NCBI GenBank assembly: GCA_002083825.1
Contig: DAZV01000008.1
Coordinates: 9,711 to 67,773 of the forward strand
DNA length: 58,063 bases
From: Candidatus Sericytochromatia bacterium S15B-MN24 CBMW_12
GTDB taxonomy: Bacteria; Cyanobacteriota; Sericytochromatia; S15B-MN24; UBA4093
Direction: 5' to 3'
Shown: positions 50,391 through 58,063 of the stretch, in pieces
Numbering within the stretch: position 1 is the stretch's first letter
How the letters are laid out: the number at the start of each line of letters is the position of its first letter
The notes under the pieces: model-generated
The model's input: the letters and a program-made list of their open reading frames with translations, nothing else
Database searches by the model: none
What the model was told of the DNA's origin: nothing
Translations under genes and position numbers: made by a program

Positions 50391-50447
50391 GAGCAAAGCT
50401 CGTTACGGCGTTCTCTCGCTACCTTAATCAACAGCCGCTGGCGCTAA
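50389..50447 (+). repeat. Interspersed intergenic repeat, copy C2
   Basis: A complete 59-bp copy: TAGAGCAAAGCTCG, TTACGGCGTTCTCTCGC, TACCTTAATCAACAGCCG and CTGGCGCTAA. It follows C1 directly and precedes the palindromic terminator of the lipoprotein operon. Confidence 0.88.
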
Positions 50448-50460
50448 TCCCACGCAAAGA

Positions 50461-50490
50461 AGAGCGGCCTGCCGATCGGCAGGCCGCTCT
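50461..50490. terminator. Palindromic terminator between lipoprotein operon and glnA
   Basis: AGAGCGGCCTGCC (50461-50473) and GGCAGGCCGCTCT (50478-50490) form a perfect 13-bp stem with a GATC loop, then TTGTTT on the plus strand. The minus strand also has TTCTTT after it, so it should work for glnA too. Confidence 0.8.
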
Positions 50491-50541
50491 TTGTTTACGC
50501 CCGGCGGGCGCAGTCTTACCTGACAGCCGCTCGGGAAAGCG

Positions 50542-51891
50542 CTAGAAGATCTCGAGGTAGCGCTGGCGCTCCCACTCGGTGACCTGCAGGCGGTATTCGT
50601 CCCATTCCTGGGTCTTGGCCTCGACGAAGCGGTTGAAGAGGTGCTCGCCCAGGGCGTTCTTGACCACCTCGTCCTTCGAGAGGTACTCGAGGGCTTCGCC
50701 CAGGGAGCCGGGTAGGGCTTCGACGTGGCGATTCATGCGCTCATCGAGGCCCATGTGGTAGAGGTCCTCCTCGACGGGGGCCGAGAGGGCTAGCTTGCGC
50801 TCGATGCCGTCCAGGCCGGCCGCCAGCATGACGGCGAAGGCGAGGTAGGGGTTGGTGGTGGGGTCGGGGCAGCGCAGCTCGACGCGGGTGGCCTTGGGCT
50901 GGCGGGGGTTGATCCGGGGGATGCGGATCAGCGCGGAGCGGTTGTTACGGGCCCAGGAGATGTAGACGGGGGCTTCGTAGCCAGGCACCAGGCGCTTGTA
51001 GGAGTTCACGGTGGGGGCGAGGATGGCGATCATTCCCTTGGCGTGTTCGAGGACGCCGGCGATGAAGTGGCGGGCGAGCTCGCTGAGGCCGTAGGGGTCG
51101 TTCGCGTCGTAGAAGGCGTTCTCGCCGTTCTTGAAGAGGGACATGTGGGTGTGCATGCCGGAGCCGTTCACGCCGAAGATGGGCTTGGGCATGAAGGTGC
51201 AGTGCAAGCCATGCCGCTGGGCCACGGCCTTGAGGGTGTAGCGGAAGGTCACGGCGTTGTCGGCGGTGCAGACGGCATCGGCGTACTTGAAGTCGATCTC
51301 GTGCTGGCCCTGGGCCACTTCGTGGTGGGAGGTCTCGACTTCGATGCCCATGGCTTCGAGGGCATTGGTCATGTCGGCCCGGACGTCCATGGCGAGATCG
51401 GTGGAGAGGTCGAAGTAGCCGCCCTGGTCGTGGGGCAGGGGCTCGATCTTGCCGGGCTCGTTGGAGCGGAAGAGGAAGAACTCGAGTTCGGGGCCGGTGT
51501 TGAACTCGTAGCCGAGATCGCGGGCCTTGTTGACCATGCGCTGGAGGGTGCCGCGGGGGTCGCCGACGAAGGGGGTTCCGTCGGGGAGGAAGATGTTGCA
51601 GATGACGCGGGCGTGCCGCTTGCCGGGGATGGTGTCCCAGGGGATGACGCGGAAGGTTCCGAGGTCGGGCAGCAGGAACATGTCGGATTCGGCGATGCGG
51701 GCGAAGCCTTCGATGCTCGAGCCGTCGAACCACTTGCCGAAGTCGATGGCGTCCTCGAACTGGGATAGGGGGATGGTGACGCTCTTGACGACGCCGAGCA
51801 TGTCGCAGAACTGCAAGTTGATGAACGACACGCCTTCTTCGCGGGCGTTGGCGAGGATCGAGTCCTTATCGGTGGTTTTCATGGTGAGCAC
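50542..51891 (-). CDS. glnA: Glutamine synthetase type I
   Basis: GlnA condenses glutamate and ammonia. The 449-residue protein matches the GSI-alpha type length (about 444). It has FCDMLGVVKSVTIP and FDGSSIEGFARIAESDM at residues 28-67, ELEFFLF about 136, the ATP-site motif NGSGMHTHMSL about 240, and YISWARNNRSALIRIP about 310. No adenylylation loop with the Tyr-rich GSI-beta signature is evident, so regulation is probably by feedback or a repressor. The start is GTG at 51891 (GGAGG 8 nt upstream); ATG 51882 is an alternative. It is divergent from the SRPBCC gene. Confidence 0.95.
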   Translation of the reverse strand: MLTMKTTDKDSILANAREEGVSFINLQFCDMLGVVKSVTIPLSQFEDAIDFGKWFDGSSIEGFARIAESDMFLLPDLGTFRVIPWDTIPGKRHARVICNIFLPDGTPFVGDPRGTLQRMVNKARDLGYEFNTGPELEFFLFRSNEPGKIEPLPHDQGGYFDLSTDLAMDVRADMTNALEAMGIEVETSHHEVAQGQHEIDFKYADAVCTADNAVTFRYTLKAVAQRHGLHCTFMPKPIFGVNGSGMHTHMSLFKNGENAFYDANDPYGLSELARHFIAGVLEHAKGMIAILAPTVNSYKRLVPGYEAPVYISWARNNRSALIRIPRINPRQPKATRVELRCPDPTTNPYLAFAVMLAAGLDGIERKLALSAPVEEDLYHMGLDERMNRHVEALPGSLGEALEYLSKDEVVKNALGEHLFNRFVEAKTQEWDEYRLQVTEWERQRYLEIF

Positions 51892-52047
51892 GCGTTGGTC
51901 CTCCAGACAGGGGGGGAAACGGGTCAAGCTTACCAATCGATCGCTGAAGAGGGACTGAAGATCATGGGATATCTTGCTCTAGCTCGCAGGGGGGCCGTTC
52001 AGCGTTCAATGGACGGGCGGGGTGGTTTTCGCGAGAGCAGGTGAGCC

Positions 52048-52671
52048 ATGAGTAGATCCAAGCGTCGGGCAGGCTTGCGCCCGGGCTTGCGTTTGGTAGC
52101 TTTTTGGCTCGGGCTTTCGGCGAGCCTGCCGGGGGGAGCGCCGGCGAGGGCCGAGGGGACGTTGACGCCCGAGCAGGAGCAGCGGGTGAGGTCGGGGGAG
52201 ATCGTGGTGCGGATCGACGCCACCGATCGTCCGGTGGTGGTGGTGGGGCTGGTGGACGCTTCGCCGGATCGGACTTTCGGGATCTATGCGGACTTCGCCA
52301 ACTACCGTTCGATCTTCGGGTTGACCGAGAGCGAGGTCACACAGCAGGCGGGCAACAGGGTCCAGGGGCGCTTCGCGGTGGACTTTCCGTGGCCCTTCGG
52401 GCGGCGCTGGGCGCTAAACGAGACGGTCGTCGATCCGGGCCGGCATCGTTTCACCTTCCGGCGGCGCGAGGGTTCCTTCAAGATCTACGAGGGTTCGCTG
52501 CAGGTGCTGCCGGAGTCCGAGAACCGGAGCCGGGTGATCTACGCGGCGCGGATCGATCCGGATCTTCCGGTCCCGCCGTGGCTGGTCCAGTGGGCGCAGG
52601 AGCGGGTTTTCCCCAACGTGATCCGCAACGTTCGAGGCTTGCTGGCCAAGCGGCCGGACAAGAGCGAGTAG
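52048..52671 (+). CDS. Secreted SRPBCC/polyketide-cyclase-like protein
   Basis: A 207-residue protein with an Arg-rich signal peptide (cleavage after ARA about residue 35). The body resembles the START/SRPBCC lipid-pocket fold: VVVVGLVDASPDRTFGIYAD, FANYRSIFGLTES, and a long C-terminal helix (PPWLVQWAQERVFPNVIRNV). Such proteins bind lipids or aromatic molecules. The export of a START-type domain is less usual. It is divergent from glnA, and its function is open. Confidence 0.7.
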   Translation: MSRSKRRAGLRPGLRLVAFWLGLSASLPGGAPARAEGTLTPEQEQRVRSGEIVVRIDATDRPVVVVGLVDASPDRTFGIYADFANYRSIFGLTESEVTQQAGNRVQGRFAVDFPWPFGRRWALNETVVDPGRHRFTFRRREGSFKIYEGSLQVLPESENRSRVIYAARIDPDLPVPPWLVQWAQERVFPNVIRNVRGLLAKRPDKSE

Positions 52672-52807
52672 GCATTCGGTAGATCTTGCGGTATTGGAAG
52701 AGGCCTCGCTCTTCTATCCTTCTTCTAGAGCCTGCTCGGGCTCAGCGGGGACCGGATGGTGTCGGTGGTGACGCTGCCGTTCTCTCTCGTCGGAAGGAGA
52801 CGATCTC

Positions 52808-54904
52808 ATGCTCACCCGGATCCAGCGAAGCCTGTCGCTCAAAATCGCCCTCGTCCTGGCCACGGTGCTCGCTCTCTTGCTGGGCATCTTCAGCAGCATC
52901 GTCATCCGTCAAACCGCCCAGACCATGGAGCAAAGCATCCTGGAAAAGGGAGAGGGCATGGCGCGACAGGGTGCGGCCATGGCGGGCCAGCTCTTCGAGC
53001 AAGCGATCCGGGACGGGAAGCTCGGTGTCGAGGACGTTTTCGACGAGGCCTACGTGGAGGTTCCGGGCAGCGACCCGAAGCGTTTCCGGACCCGTTTCGA
53101 CGCGTTCACCGATGGGGCGTTCCGGCGGATGCAGGATACCTTCGTCAAGGACGAGGCGGTCGTCTTCGCGGTGACCGCGGATCGGAACGGCTACATTCCG
53201 ACGCATAACACCCCGAAGGCATCGAACGGCATGCTGCTCGCCGATCGGAGCAAGCGCCTCTTCAACGATCCGGTCGGCCTCAAGGCCGTGAGGCATACCG
53301 CCGAGGAAATCCTGATCCAGCTCTACGCGCGGGATACCGGCGAGGTGATGTGGGATCTTTCGAGCCCCGTCATGGTAGAGGGGCGGCACTGGGGCGGCTT
53401 CCGGGTGGGATTCTCCAAGTCCAAGCTCGATGCTCAGGTGATGGGTTTCGTGTGGCGGACGTCCTTGATGTCGGTCGTCGTGGTACTCGTGCTCTGCGGG
53501 GCGATCTTCCTGATGCTGCGTCGGGCCCTGCAGCCCCTGGATCGCATGGCTCAGGCCATCGAGGCGATTGCCCGGGGGGATCTCGAGCAGGAAATCGCGG
53601 GGGCGGGGCAGGATGAGATTGGTCGGATCGCCCAGAGCTTACGCGTCATGACCACTAACCTTCGCGAGATCGTGGGCAGGGTCCGGGGCGTGGCGGAAGA
53701 TCTGGCGGGCGAGGCCGACGGGCTGTCGTCCAGCGCGACCCAGATGAGCCACTCCGCGAGCGCTCAGGCGGCGGCAGTGGAGGTGACCTCCAGCTCGATG
53801 GCGGAGATGGCGGCCTCGATCTCGCAGGTTTCGGGCAACGCGTACGCCTTGGCCGCCTCGGTCGAGGAGACCTCGTCGAGCATCGAGGAGATGACGGCCA
53901 GCATCCAGCAGGTGTCAGGTCATGCCGACACCCTGGCGGTGGCGGTCTCGCAGACGTCGGCGAGCATCGAGGAGATGGCGGCCTCGGTCAAGCAGGTTTC
54001 GGGCAACGTCTCCGAGGCGAGCCAAGCCGCCGAGCAAGCCGCCGATGTCGCTCACAAGGGGCGCCAAGCGGTGGATCAGACCATCACCGGCATGCGCCGG
54101 ATCAGCATCGTCATGGCCGACGTGGTCACGGTCATCGAGGGGCTGGGCAAGTCCTCCGAGGAGATCGGGAACATCATCTCGGTGATCGACGACATCGCGG
54201 AGCAAACCAACCTCCTGGCGCTCAACGCGGCGATCGAAGCGGCGCGGGCGGGCGAGCACGGGCGGGGCTTCGCGGTGGTGGCCGACGAGGTCCGTAAGCT
54301 GGCCGTGCGTTCCACCAAGGCCACGGGTGAAATCGCCACGCTGATCAAGGGGATCCAGCGGGAGACCGAAAAGGCCGTCGGCAGCACCCAGCAGGGCAGC
54401 TCCGCCATCTCCGAGGGGACTCAGCTGGCCACGAGTGCGGGCGAGTCGCTGGGAGCCATCGTACATTCGGTGGATCAGGTCTCGGCCCAGATGGCGCAGA
54501 TAGCCCAAGCCGCGGCGGAGCAGAGCCGCGCGGCAACGCAGATCACCGAGGCCGTGGACTCCATGAACCATCTCACTGAGCAAGTGATGATGGCGGCGAG
54601 GGAGCAAGCCAAAGGCTCGGAGCAGATCGTGGTGGCGGTGGAGTCCATGAACCGGATGACCCAGCAAGTCTCGGTGGCCACGACCGAGCAGAAGAAGGGC
54701 GGGGATCAGGTCGTGACCGCGATGGACAGCATCAACCAGTCAGCCCGAGAAGCGGCGATTGCCAGCGGGATTGTCGCTCGATCGGCGGTGGAGTTGCAGC
54801 AGGAGGCGCGGCAACTGATGGAGGCGATCGCTTTCTTCAAGGAAACCTCCCCCCCAGGTCTGACGGCTAGGGTGGAACAGCGAGCCCTCAGCGCCATTCA
54901 CTAG
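52808..54904 (+). CDS. Methyl-accepting chemotaxis protein 1
   Basis: A 698-residue chemoreceptor. TM1 about residues 11-33, a Cache-like extracytoplasmic domain ([11 protein letters not shown] about 120, [13 protein letters not shown] about 194), TM2 about 214-238 and a HAMP about 239-290. The signalling domain has tandem 28-residue heptad blocks ([18 protein letters not shown]) and the tip [20 protein letters not shown] about 462. No C-terminal NWETF-type pentapeptide. AAGGAG precedes the ATG. Its TAG stop (54902-54904) comes from repeat copy D. A close paralogue follows at 55192. Confidence 0.93.
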   Translation: MLTRIQRSLSLKIALVLATVLALLLGIFSSIVIRQTAQTMEQSILEKGEGMARQGAAMAGQLFEQAIRDGKLGVEDVFDEAYVEVPGSDPKRFRTRFDAFTDGAFRRMQDTFVKDEAVVFAVTADRNGYIPTHNTPKASNGMLLADRSKRLFNDPVGLKAVRHTAEEILIQLYARDTGEVMWDLSSPVMVEGRHWGGFRVGFSKSKLDAQVMGFVWRTSLMSVVVVLVLCGAIFLMLRRALQPLDRMAQAIEAIARGDLEQEIAGAGQDEIGRIAQSLRVMTTNLREIVGRVRGVAEDLAGEADGLSSSATQMSHSASAQAAAVEVTSSSMAEMAASISQVSGNAYALAASVEETSSSIEEMTASIQQVSGHADTLAVAVSQTSASIEEMAASVKQVSGNVSEASQAAEQAADVAHKGRQAVDQTITGMRRISIVMADVVTVIEGLGKSSEEIGNIISVIDDIAEQTNLLALNAAIEAARAGEHGRGFAVVADEVRKLAVRSTKATGEIATLIKGIQRETEKAVGSTQQGSSAISEGTQLATSAGESLGAIVHSVDQVSAQMAQIAQAAAEQSRAATQITEAVDSMNHLTEQVMMAAREQAKGSEQIVVAVESMNRMTQQVSVATTEQKKGGDQVVTAMDSINQSAREAAIASGIVARSAVELQQEARQLMEAIAFFKETSPPGLTARVEQRALSAIH

Positions 54905-54960
54905 AGCAAAGCTCGTTACGGCGTTCTCTCGCTGCCTTAATCAACAGCCGATGGCGCTAA
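54902..54960 (+). repeat. Interspersed intergenic repeat, copy D
   Basis: A 59-bp copy that begins with the TAG stop of the receptor gene and differs from the common form only in CCGATGGCGC near its end. Confidence 0.88.
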
Positions 54961-54971
54961 CTCCCTCCGAT

Positions 54972-55000
54972 GAGGGCTCTTGGAAGGGGGCCCTCGTTTT
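54972..55000 (+). terminator. Terminator after chemoreceptor 1
   Basis: GAGGGC (54972-54977) and GCCCTC (54990-54995) with a run of GTTTT after the stem. The loop is 12 nt and allows extra pairing. Confidence 0.55.
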
Positions 55001-55047
55001 GCCCTTCTAATTCAGCGATAGGCCTCCTTTGTTTCAGCTGGTCGTAG

Positions 55048-55064
55048 AGATGGTATATCCATCT
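55048..55064. promoter_or_regulatory. Short inverted repeat upstream of chemoreceptor 2
   Basis: AGATGG and CCATCT flank TATAT (55054-55058). It could be a regulator site, or chance. It lies about 130 bp before the receptor start. Confidence 0.3.
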
Positions 55065-55191
55065 GGAATGGCTCGCTGCCTTGCATTGGAGGGGTTTTGT
55101 GGCTGGATATCCGCTGAGGGCTTCGTTCTCCAGGGTTCCGTCTTGTCAAAACTCGCTCCCCTCGACCCTTTAGCCTGGAGAAGGAACCCTC

Positions 55192-57345
55192 ATGCTGAAT
55201 CGGATTCGTCGGAGCCTTGCGCTCAAGGTCACCTGCATGCTCGTCTTGGCGCTCGGTGTTTTGCTGAGCCTCTTCATCGGCCTGGTCATCCAGAGAACGG
55301 CCGTGCTGATCGAGGAAAGTCTGATCTCCAAGGGGAAGGGCATGGCGCAGCAGGGAGCGGTCGTCGTCGCCCAGCTCTTCGAAACCGCCATCGCGAATGA
55401 GGAATTGACGATTGAGGACGCCTTCGACGAGAACTACGTCGCCATCCCGGGCATCGAACCCAAGAAGTTCAACACTCGCTTCGATGCCTTCACCGACAAG
55501 GCCTTCGTGGGCTTCGCGGACACCTTCCTGAAGGATGATCAGGTGATCTTCGCCGCCGCGGCCGATCGCAACGGCTACATTCCGACCCATAACTCCAAGT
55601 TCGCTCCGGCCTTGACCGGAGATGACAAGAAGGACCAGGCCAACCGAACCAAGCGCCTCTTCAACGATCCCGTGGGCCTCGCGGCGGCGCAAAATACAGC
55701 GGAGGAATCCCTCGTACAACTCTACAAGCGCGACACCGGGGAGGTGATGTGGGATATCTCCAGCCCCATCACCGTCCAGGGGCGGCACTGGGGAGCCTTC
55801 CGGGTCGGTTTTTCCAAGGCGACCATCGACGCCGTCATCCGGGGCTTCATCGTCAGCATGCTCGTGACGGCCCTCGCCATCGTGACGGTGCTCAGCCTCT
55901 CGATCTACTTCTTGCTGCGGCGTTCCCTCAAGCCGCTCGGCGAGATGGTCGGCGCGATCGAGCGAATCGCCGAGGGAGATCTGGACCAGCGGGTAGAGGT
56001 CCGCAGCGAGGACGAGATCGGGGTGATGGCCAAGGATTTCAATGGCATGGTGGGTTACTTGCATGAGGTGGCGGGGATTGCCGAGGCCATCGGCCAGGGC
56101 GACATGACCCGCACGCTGGTGCCCAAGAATGAACGGGACCAGTTCGGCCGCGCCATCTCCCAGATGGTCACCAACCTCGGAGGGATCATCCGGCAAGTAC
56201 GGGGGGTCTCCGATCAGGTCTCGGAGTCCTCGAGCCAGACTCGCATGGCGGTGAGGGGGACCTCCGGCGCGATGGAGGAGATGGCCGCCAGCATCGCTCA
56301 GGTCTCGGACAATGCCCAGAGCCTGGCGGCGGCGGTCGAGGAGACCTCCAGCTCCATCGAGGAGATGGCGGCCTCAATCACCCAGGTGGCGGGTAACGCC
56401 GAGACCCTCGGAGCAGCCGTTTCGCAGACCTCGGCCAGCATCGAGGAGATGGCGGCCTCGGTGCAGCAAGTCTCCCAGAACGTTGATGAGGCCAACCGAG
56501 TGGCCGAGCGCTCTTCCGAGGTAGCCCAGCAGGGACGGCAGGCTGTGGATCAGACCATCACCGGCATGCAACGGATCAGCGACGCCATGACCGACGTGGT
56601 CACTGTCATCCAGGGGCTGGGCAAGTCCTCCGAGGAAATCGGGAACATCATCGGGGTCATCGACGACATCGCCGAGCAGACCAATCTCCTGGCGCTCAAC
56701 GCGGCCATCGAGGCGGCCCGGGCGGGAGAGCACGGGCGGGGCTTCGCGGTGGTGGCCGACGAGGTCCGCAAGCTGGCGGAGCGTTCCGCCAAGGCCACGG
56801 GTGAAATCGCCACGCTGATCAAGGGGATCCAGCGAGAGACCGAGAAGGCCGTCGGCAGCACCCAGCAGGGCAGCTCCGCCATTTCCGAGGGGACCCAGCT
56901 CGCCATGAGCGCGGGGGAGTCGCTGGGAGCTATCGTGCAATCGGTGGATCGGGTCTCGACGCTCATGCAGCAGATCGCCCAGGCGACGAGTGAGCAGAAC
57001 CGGGCGGCGGCACAGATCAGTGTCGCGGTAGGCTCGATGAGCACGCTCACCCACCAGGTAACGGCAGCCACCCGCGAGCAGGCCAAGGGATCCGAGCAGA
57101 TCATCAAGGCGGTAGAAGGCATGAACCGGATGACCCAACAGGTCAGCACGGCCACCGCCGAGCAGAAGAATGGCGGTGAGCAAGTCGTTAGCGCCGTGGA
57201 GAATATCAGCCGTCTCGCCGAGGATCTTCAGGGCGAGGCCCACCGGCTGCTGGCGGAGGTTTCGGTCTTCCGCCTCGATGGCGTGACGCTCTCGGTTCCT
57301 GACGCGATGGCTGCGAGGAGCTTGTCAATGGGGCATCCGGGCTAG
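55192..57345 (+). CDS. Methyl-accepting chemotaxis protein 2
   Basis: A 717-residue chemoreceptor built like receptor 1: TM1 about 11-33, Cache-like sensor ([24 protein letters not shown]), TM2 about 220-242, HAMP, then an extra HAMP-like unit ([20 protein letters not shown]). The signalling domain again has 28-residue heptad blocks, with tip [20 protein letters not shown] about 500. The DNA of the signalling part is almost identical to receptor 1 (54172-54470 against 56632-56930). The sensor domains differ, so ligands probably differ. No C-terminal pentapeptide, and no cheA/W/R/B in the window. Confidence 0.93.
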   Translation: MLNRIRRSLALKVTCMLVLALGVLLSLFIGLVIQRTAVLIEESLISKGKGMAQQGAVVVAQLFETAIANEELTIEDAFDENYVAIPGIEPKKFNTRFDAFTDKAFVGFADTFLKDDQVIFAAAADRNGYIPTHNSKFAPALTGDDKKDQANRTKRLFNDPVGLAAAQNTAEESLVQLYKRDTGEVMWDISSPITVQGRHWGAFRVGFSKATIDAVIRGFIVSMLVTALAIVTVLSLSIYFLLRRSLKPLGEMVGAIERIAEGDLDQRVEVRSEDEIGVMAKDFNGMVGYLHEVAGIAEAIGQGDMTRTLVPKNERDQFGRAISQMVTNLGGIIRQVRGVSDQVSESSSQTRMAVRGTSGAMEEMAASIAQVSDNAQSLAAAVEETSSSIEEMAASITQVAGNAETLGAAVSQTSASIEEMAASVQQVSQNVDEANRVAERSSEVAQQGRQAVDQTITGMQRISDAMTDVVTVIQGLGKSSEEIGNIIGVIDDIAEQTNLLALNAAIEAARAGEHGRGFAVVADEVRKLAERSAKATGEIATLIKGIQRETEKAVGSTQQGSSAISEGTQLAMSAGESLGAIVQSVDRVSTLMQQIAQATSEQNRAAAQISVAVGSMSTLTHQVTAATREQAKGSEQIIKAVEGMNRMTQQVSTATAEQKNGGEQVVSAVENISRLAEDLQGEAHRLLAEVSVFRLDGVTLSVPDAMAARSLSMGHPG

Positions 57346-57519
57346 CATGGCGTCCCACGATCTCAAAACGGCCGAGCAAGGCCGAGCATGTCAAGATTTT
57401 TTTGGTGTTAAACCGGCGCTAATAAAGCGTTTGAGGGGGGCTTGTGATGGTTTCGTGATGTAGGAAAGTTTACATGACATATCCTGGGTTATCCGATATA
57501 GACTTGTGTATTAGGAGGC

Positions 57520-57597
57520 ATGGAATTGCTGAGTAGTTTGACCTCGTATCGTTATGTCGTTTTTTATTCGCTGATGACGCTAGAGGAGGTTGTATGA
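57520..57597 (+). CDS. Possible 23-25 residue leader peptide coupled to chemoreceptor 3
   Basis: AGGAGG (57513-57518) is followed by ATG at 57520 (1 nt away, too close) and by an in-frame TTG at 57526 (7 nt, well spaced). The frame reads LLSSLTSYRYVVFYSLMTLEEVV and stops with TGA at 57595-57597. That stop overlaps the receptor start as ATGA. Such an arrangement suggests coupled translation, but the peptide is short and could be chance. Confidence 0.35.
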   Translation: MELLSSLTSYRYVVFYSLMTLEEVV

Positions 57598-58063
57598 AGA
57601 TCAAGGCCAAGCTATTACTAAATTTCGGGCTGATCCTCGGATTGATGGGCGTCATGGGTGGGGTCGCCCTCTTGGGACAGCGCCAGGCGACGGACGTGAC
57701 CCGCGAGCTTTATCAGACCGAAGTCACGGGGCTGACTCAGCTCGCCCAGACCCGGTACCGGCTGGCCTTGGTGCGCACGGCCGCCGCGGTGGTGGTCAAC
57801 CAGAAGGGTGAAGCCGCACAGGCGACGGTCGATCAGGGCCACAAGGACGAGAGCCAGGTACTGGAGGCGCTGGAAAAGTACAAGGCCCTTTCGTTGTCGA
57901 AGGACGCGCGGGAGAACGTAGAGACCCTCGAGAAGGCCGTCGCGCTCTACCTGCCGGCCAAGGAGATCACCTACCAGCTCTCGCTCAAGGGCCAGTACGA
58001 TGCGGCGAGAGAAAACATGGTCACCAATGCCCGGACCGAGTTCGCGAAGGTCGTGCCCTTGCT
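57594..58063 (+). CDS. Methyl-accepting chemotaxis protein 3 (partial, runs off the window)
   Basis: The first 156 codons of a receptor. TM1 about residues 8-28, then a helical periplasmic domain of the four-helix-bundle (4HB_MCP) class: VALLGQRQATDVTRELYQTE, TRYRLALVRTAAAVVV, and ALSLSKDARENVETLEKAV. No stop occurs before 58063. GAGGAGG precedes the ATG. Its sensor type differs from the Cache-like receptors 1 and 2, so it is not part of their recent duplication. Confidence 0.85.
   Translation, partial: MKIKAKLLLNFGLILGLMGVMGGVALLGQRQATDVTRELYQTEVTGLTQLAQTRYRLALVRTAAAVVVNQKGEAAQATVDQGHKDESQVLEALEKYKALSLSKDARENVETLEKAVALYLPAKEITYQLSLKGQYDAARENMVTNARTEFAKVVPL

Noticed and set aside
57461..57505. 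Candidate FliA-type promoter upstream of chemoreceptor 3
   Set aside because: AAAGTTT and CCGATA-like pieces are present, but the spacing is about 21 bp rather than about 11.

Overview
The window is GC-rich bacterial chromosome, dense in genes on both strands. It opens with a replication-origin-like region (about 130-770) holding a dozen or more DnaA boxes, directly upstream of dnaN (beta clamp). recF lies only 3.6 kb further on, so this is the dnaA-dnaN side of oriC with dnaA presumably just off the left edge. The organism appears to have a cell envelope rich in secreted lipoproteins and many chemoreceptors. Paralogous lipoproteins with IPT/TIG domains and 'SNSGANLISN'-type linkers recall deep-branching relatives of Cyanobacteria (Sericytochromatia-like), but that placement is memory-based and weak. 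No rRNA, tRNA, CRISPR array, prophage or transposase gene was seen.

Layout. 1-6.9 kb: oriC, dnaN, small secreted and membrane proteins of unknown role, a broken gene, a short-chain dehydrogenase and recF. 7-10.9 kb: a DUF5069 protein and a DraG-like ADP-ribosylglycohydrolase with altered metal ligands (minus strand), then a phosphoribosyltransferase-like protein with a Gly-Asn repeat and a two-gene ABC exporter (plus strand). 10.9-16.3 kb: a probable reactive-sulfur island with a metallo-beta-lactamase/rhodanese persulfide-dioxygenase-like protein, two TlpA-like thioredoxins, a stand-alone rhodanese, a CsoR/CstR-family repressor with two Cys and no copper His, and a methyltransferase. A textbook promoter overlaps a terminator stem and is followed by a CsoR-type operator. 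16.3-21.2 kb: DUF1292 protein, GAF-GAF histidine kinase, purB, DUF486 membrane protein and a second short-chain dehydrogenase.

21.2-31.3 kb: a two-gene lipoprotein operon (IPT/TIG domains), an Ala-rich helical protein of unknown function, a very large chemoreceptor and a LivJ-type solute-binding protein directly upstream of it. 31.7-39 kb: housekeeping genes aroE, ribF, hemC and hemD, with a secreted Pro-rich protein, a 46-residue lipoprotein, a YkgJ-type Cys-cluster protein and a secreted DUF3108-like protein. 39-42.4 kb: PRC-barrel/DUF2382 stress protein, GT4 glycosyltransferase and DegT-type sugar aminotransferase. 42.9-45.8 kb: a helix-turn-helix plus degenerate J-domain protein, and a PadR regulator co-transcribed with a lipoprotein PAF-acetylhydrolase-like hydrolase from a near-consensus promoter that contains a perfect palindrome. 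46-50.3 kb: a three-gene lipoprotein operon related to the 21.6-25.4 kb pair. 50.5-58 kb: glnA, a secreted SRPBCC protein, two tandem chemoreceptors sharing near-identical DNA in their signalling domains, and the start of a third receptor that runs off the right edge.

Two themes connect distant parts of the window. First, a roughly 59-bp interspersed repeat occurs five times, only between genes, and twice supplies the TAG stop codon of the gene before it. Second, at least five gene ends are closed by long perfect palindromes, usually between convergent genes, that probably act as bidirectional terminators.
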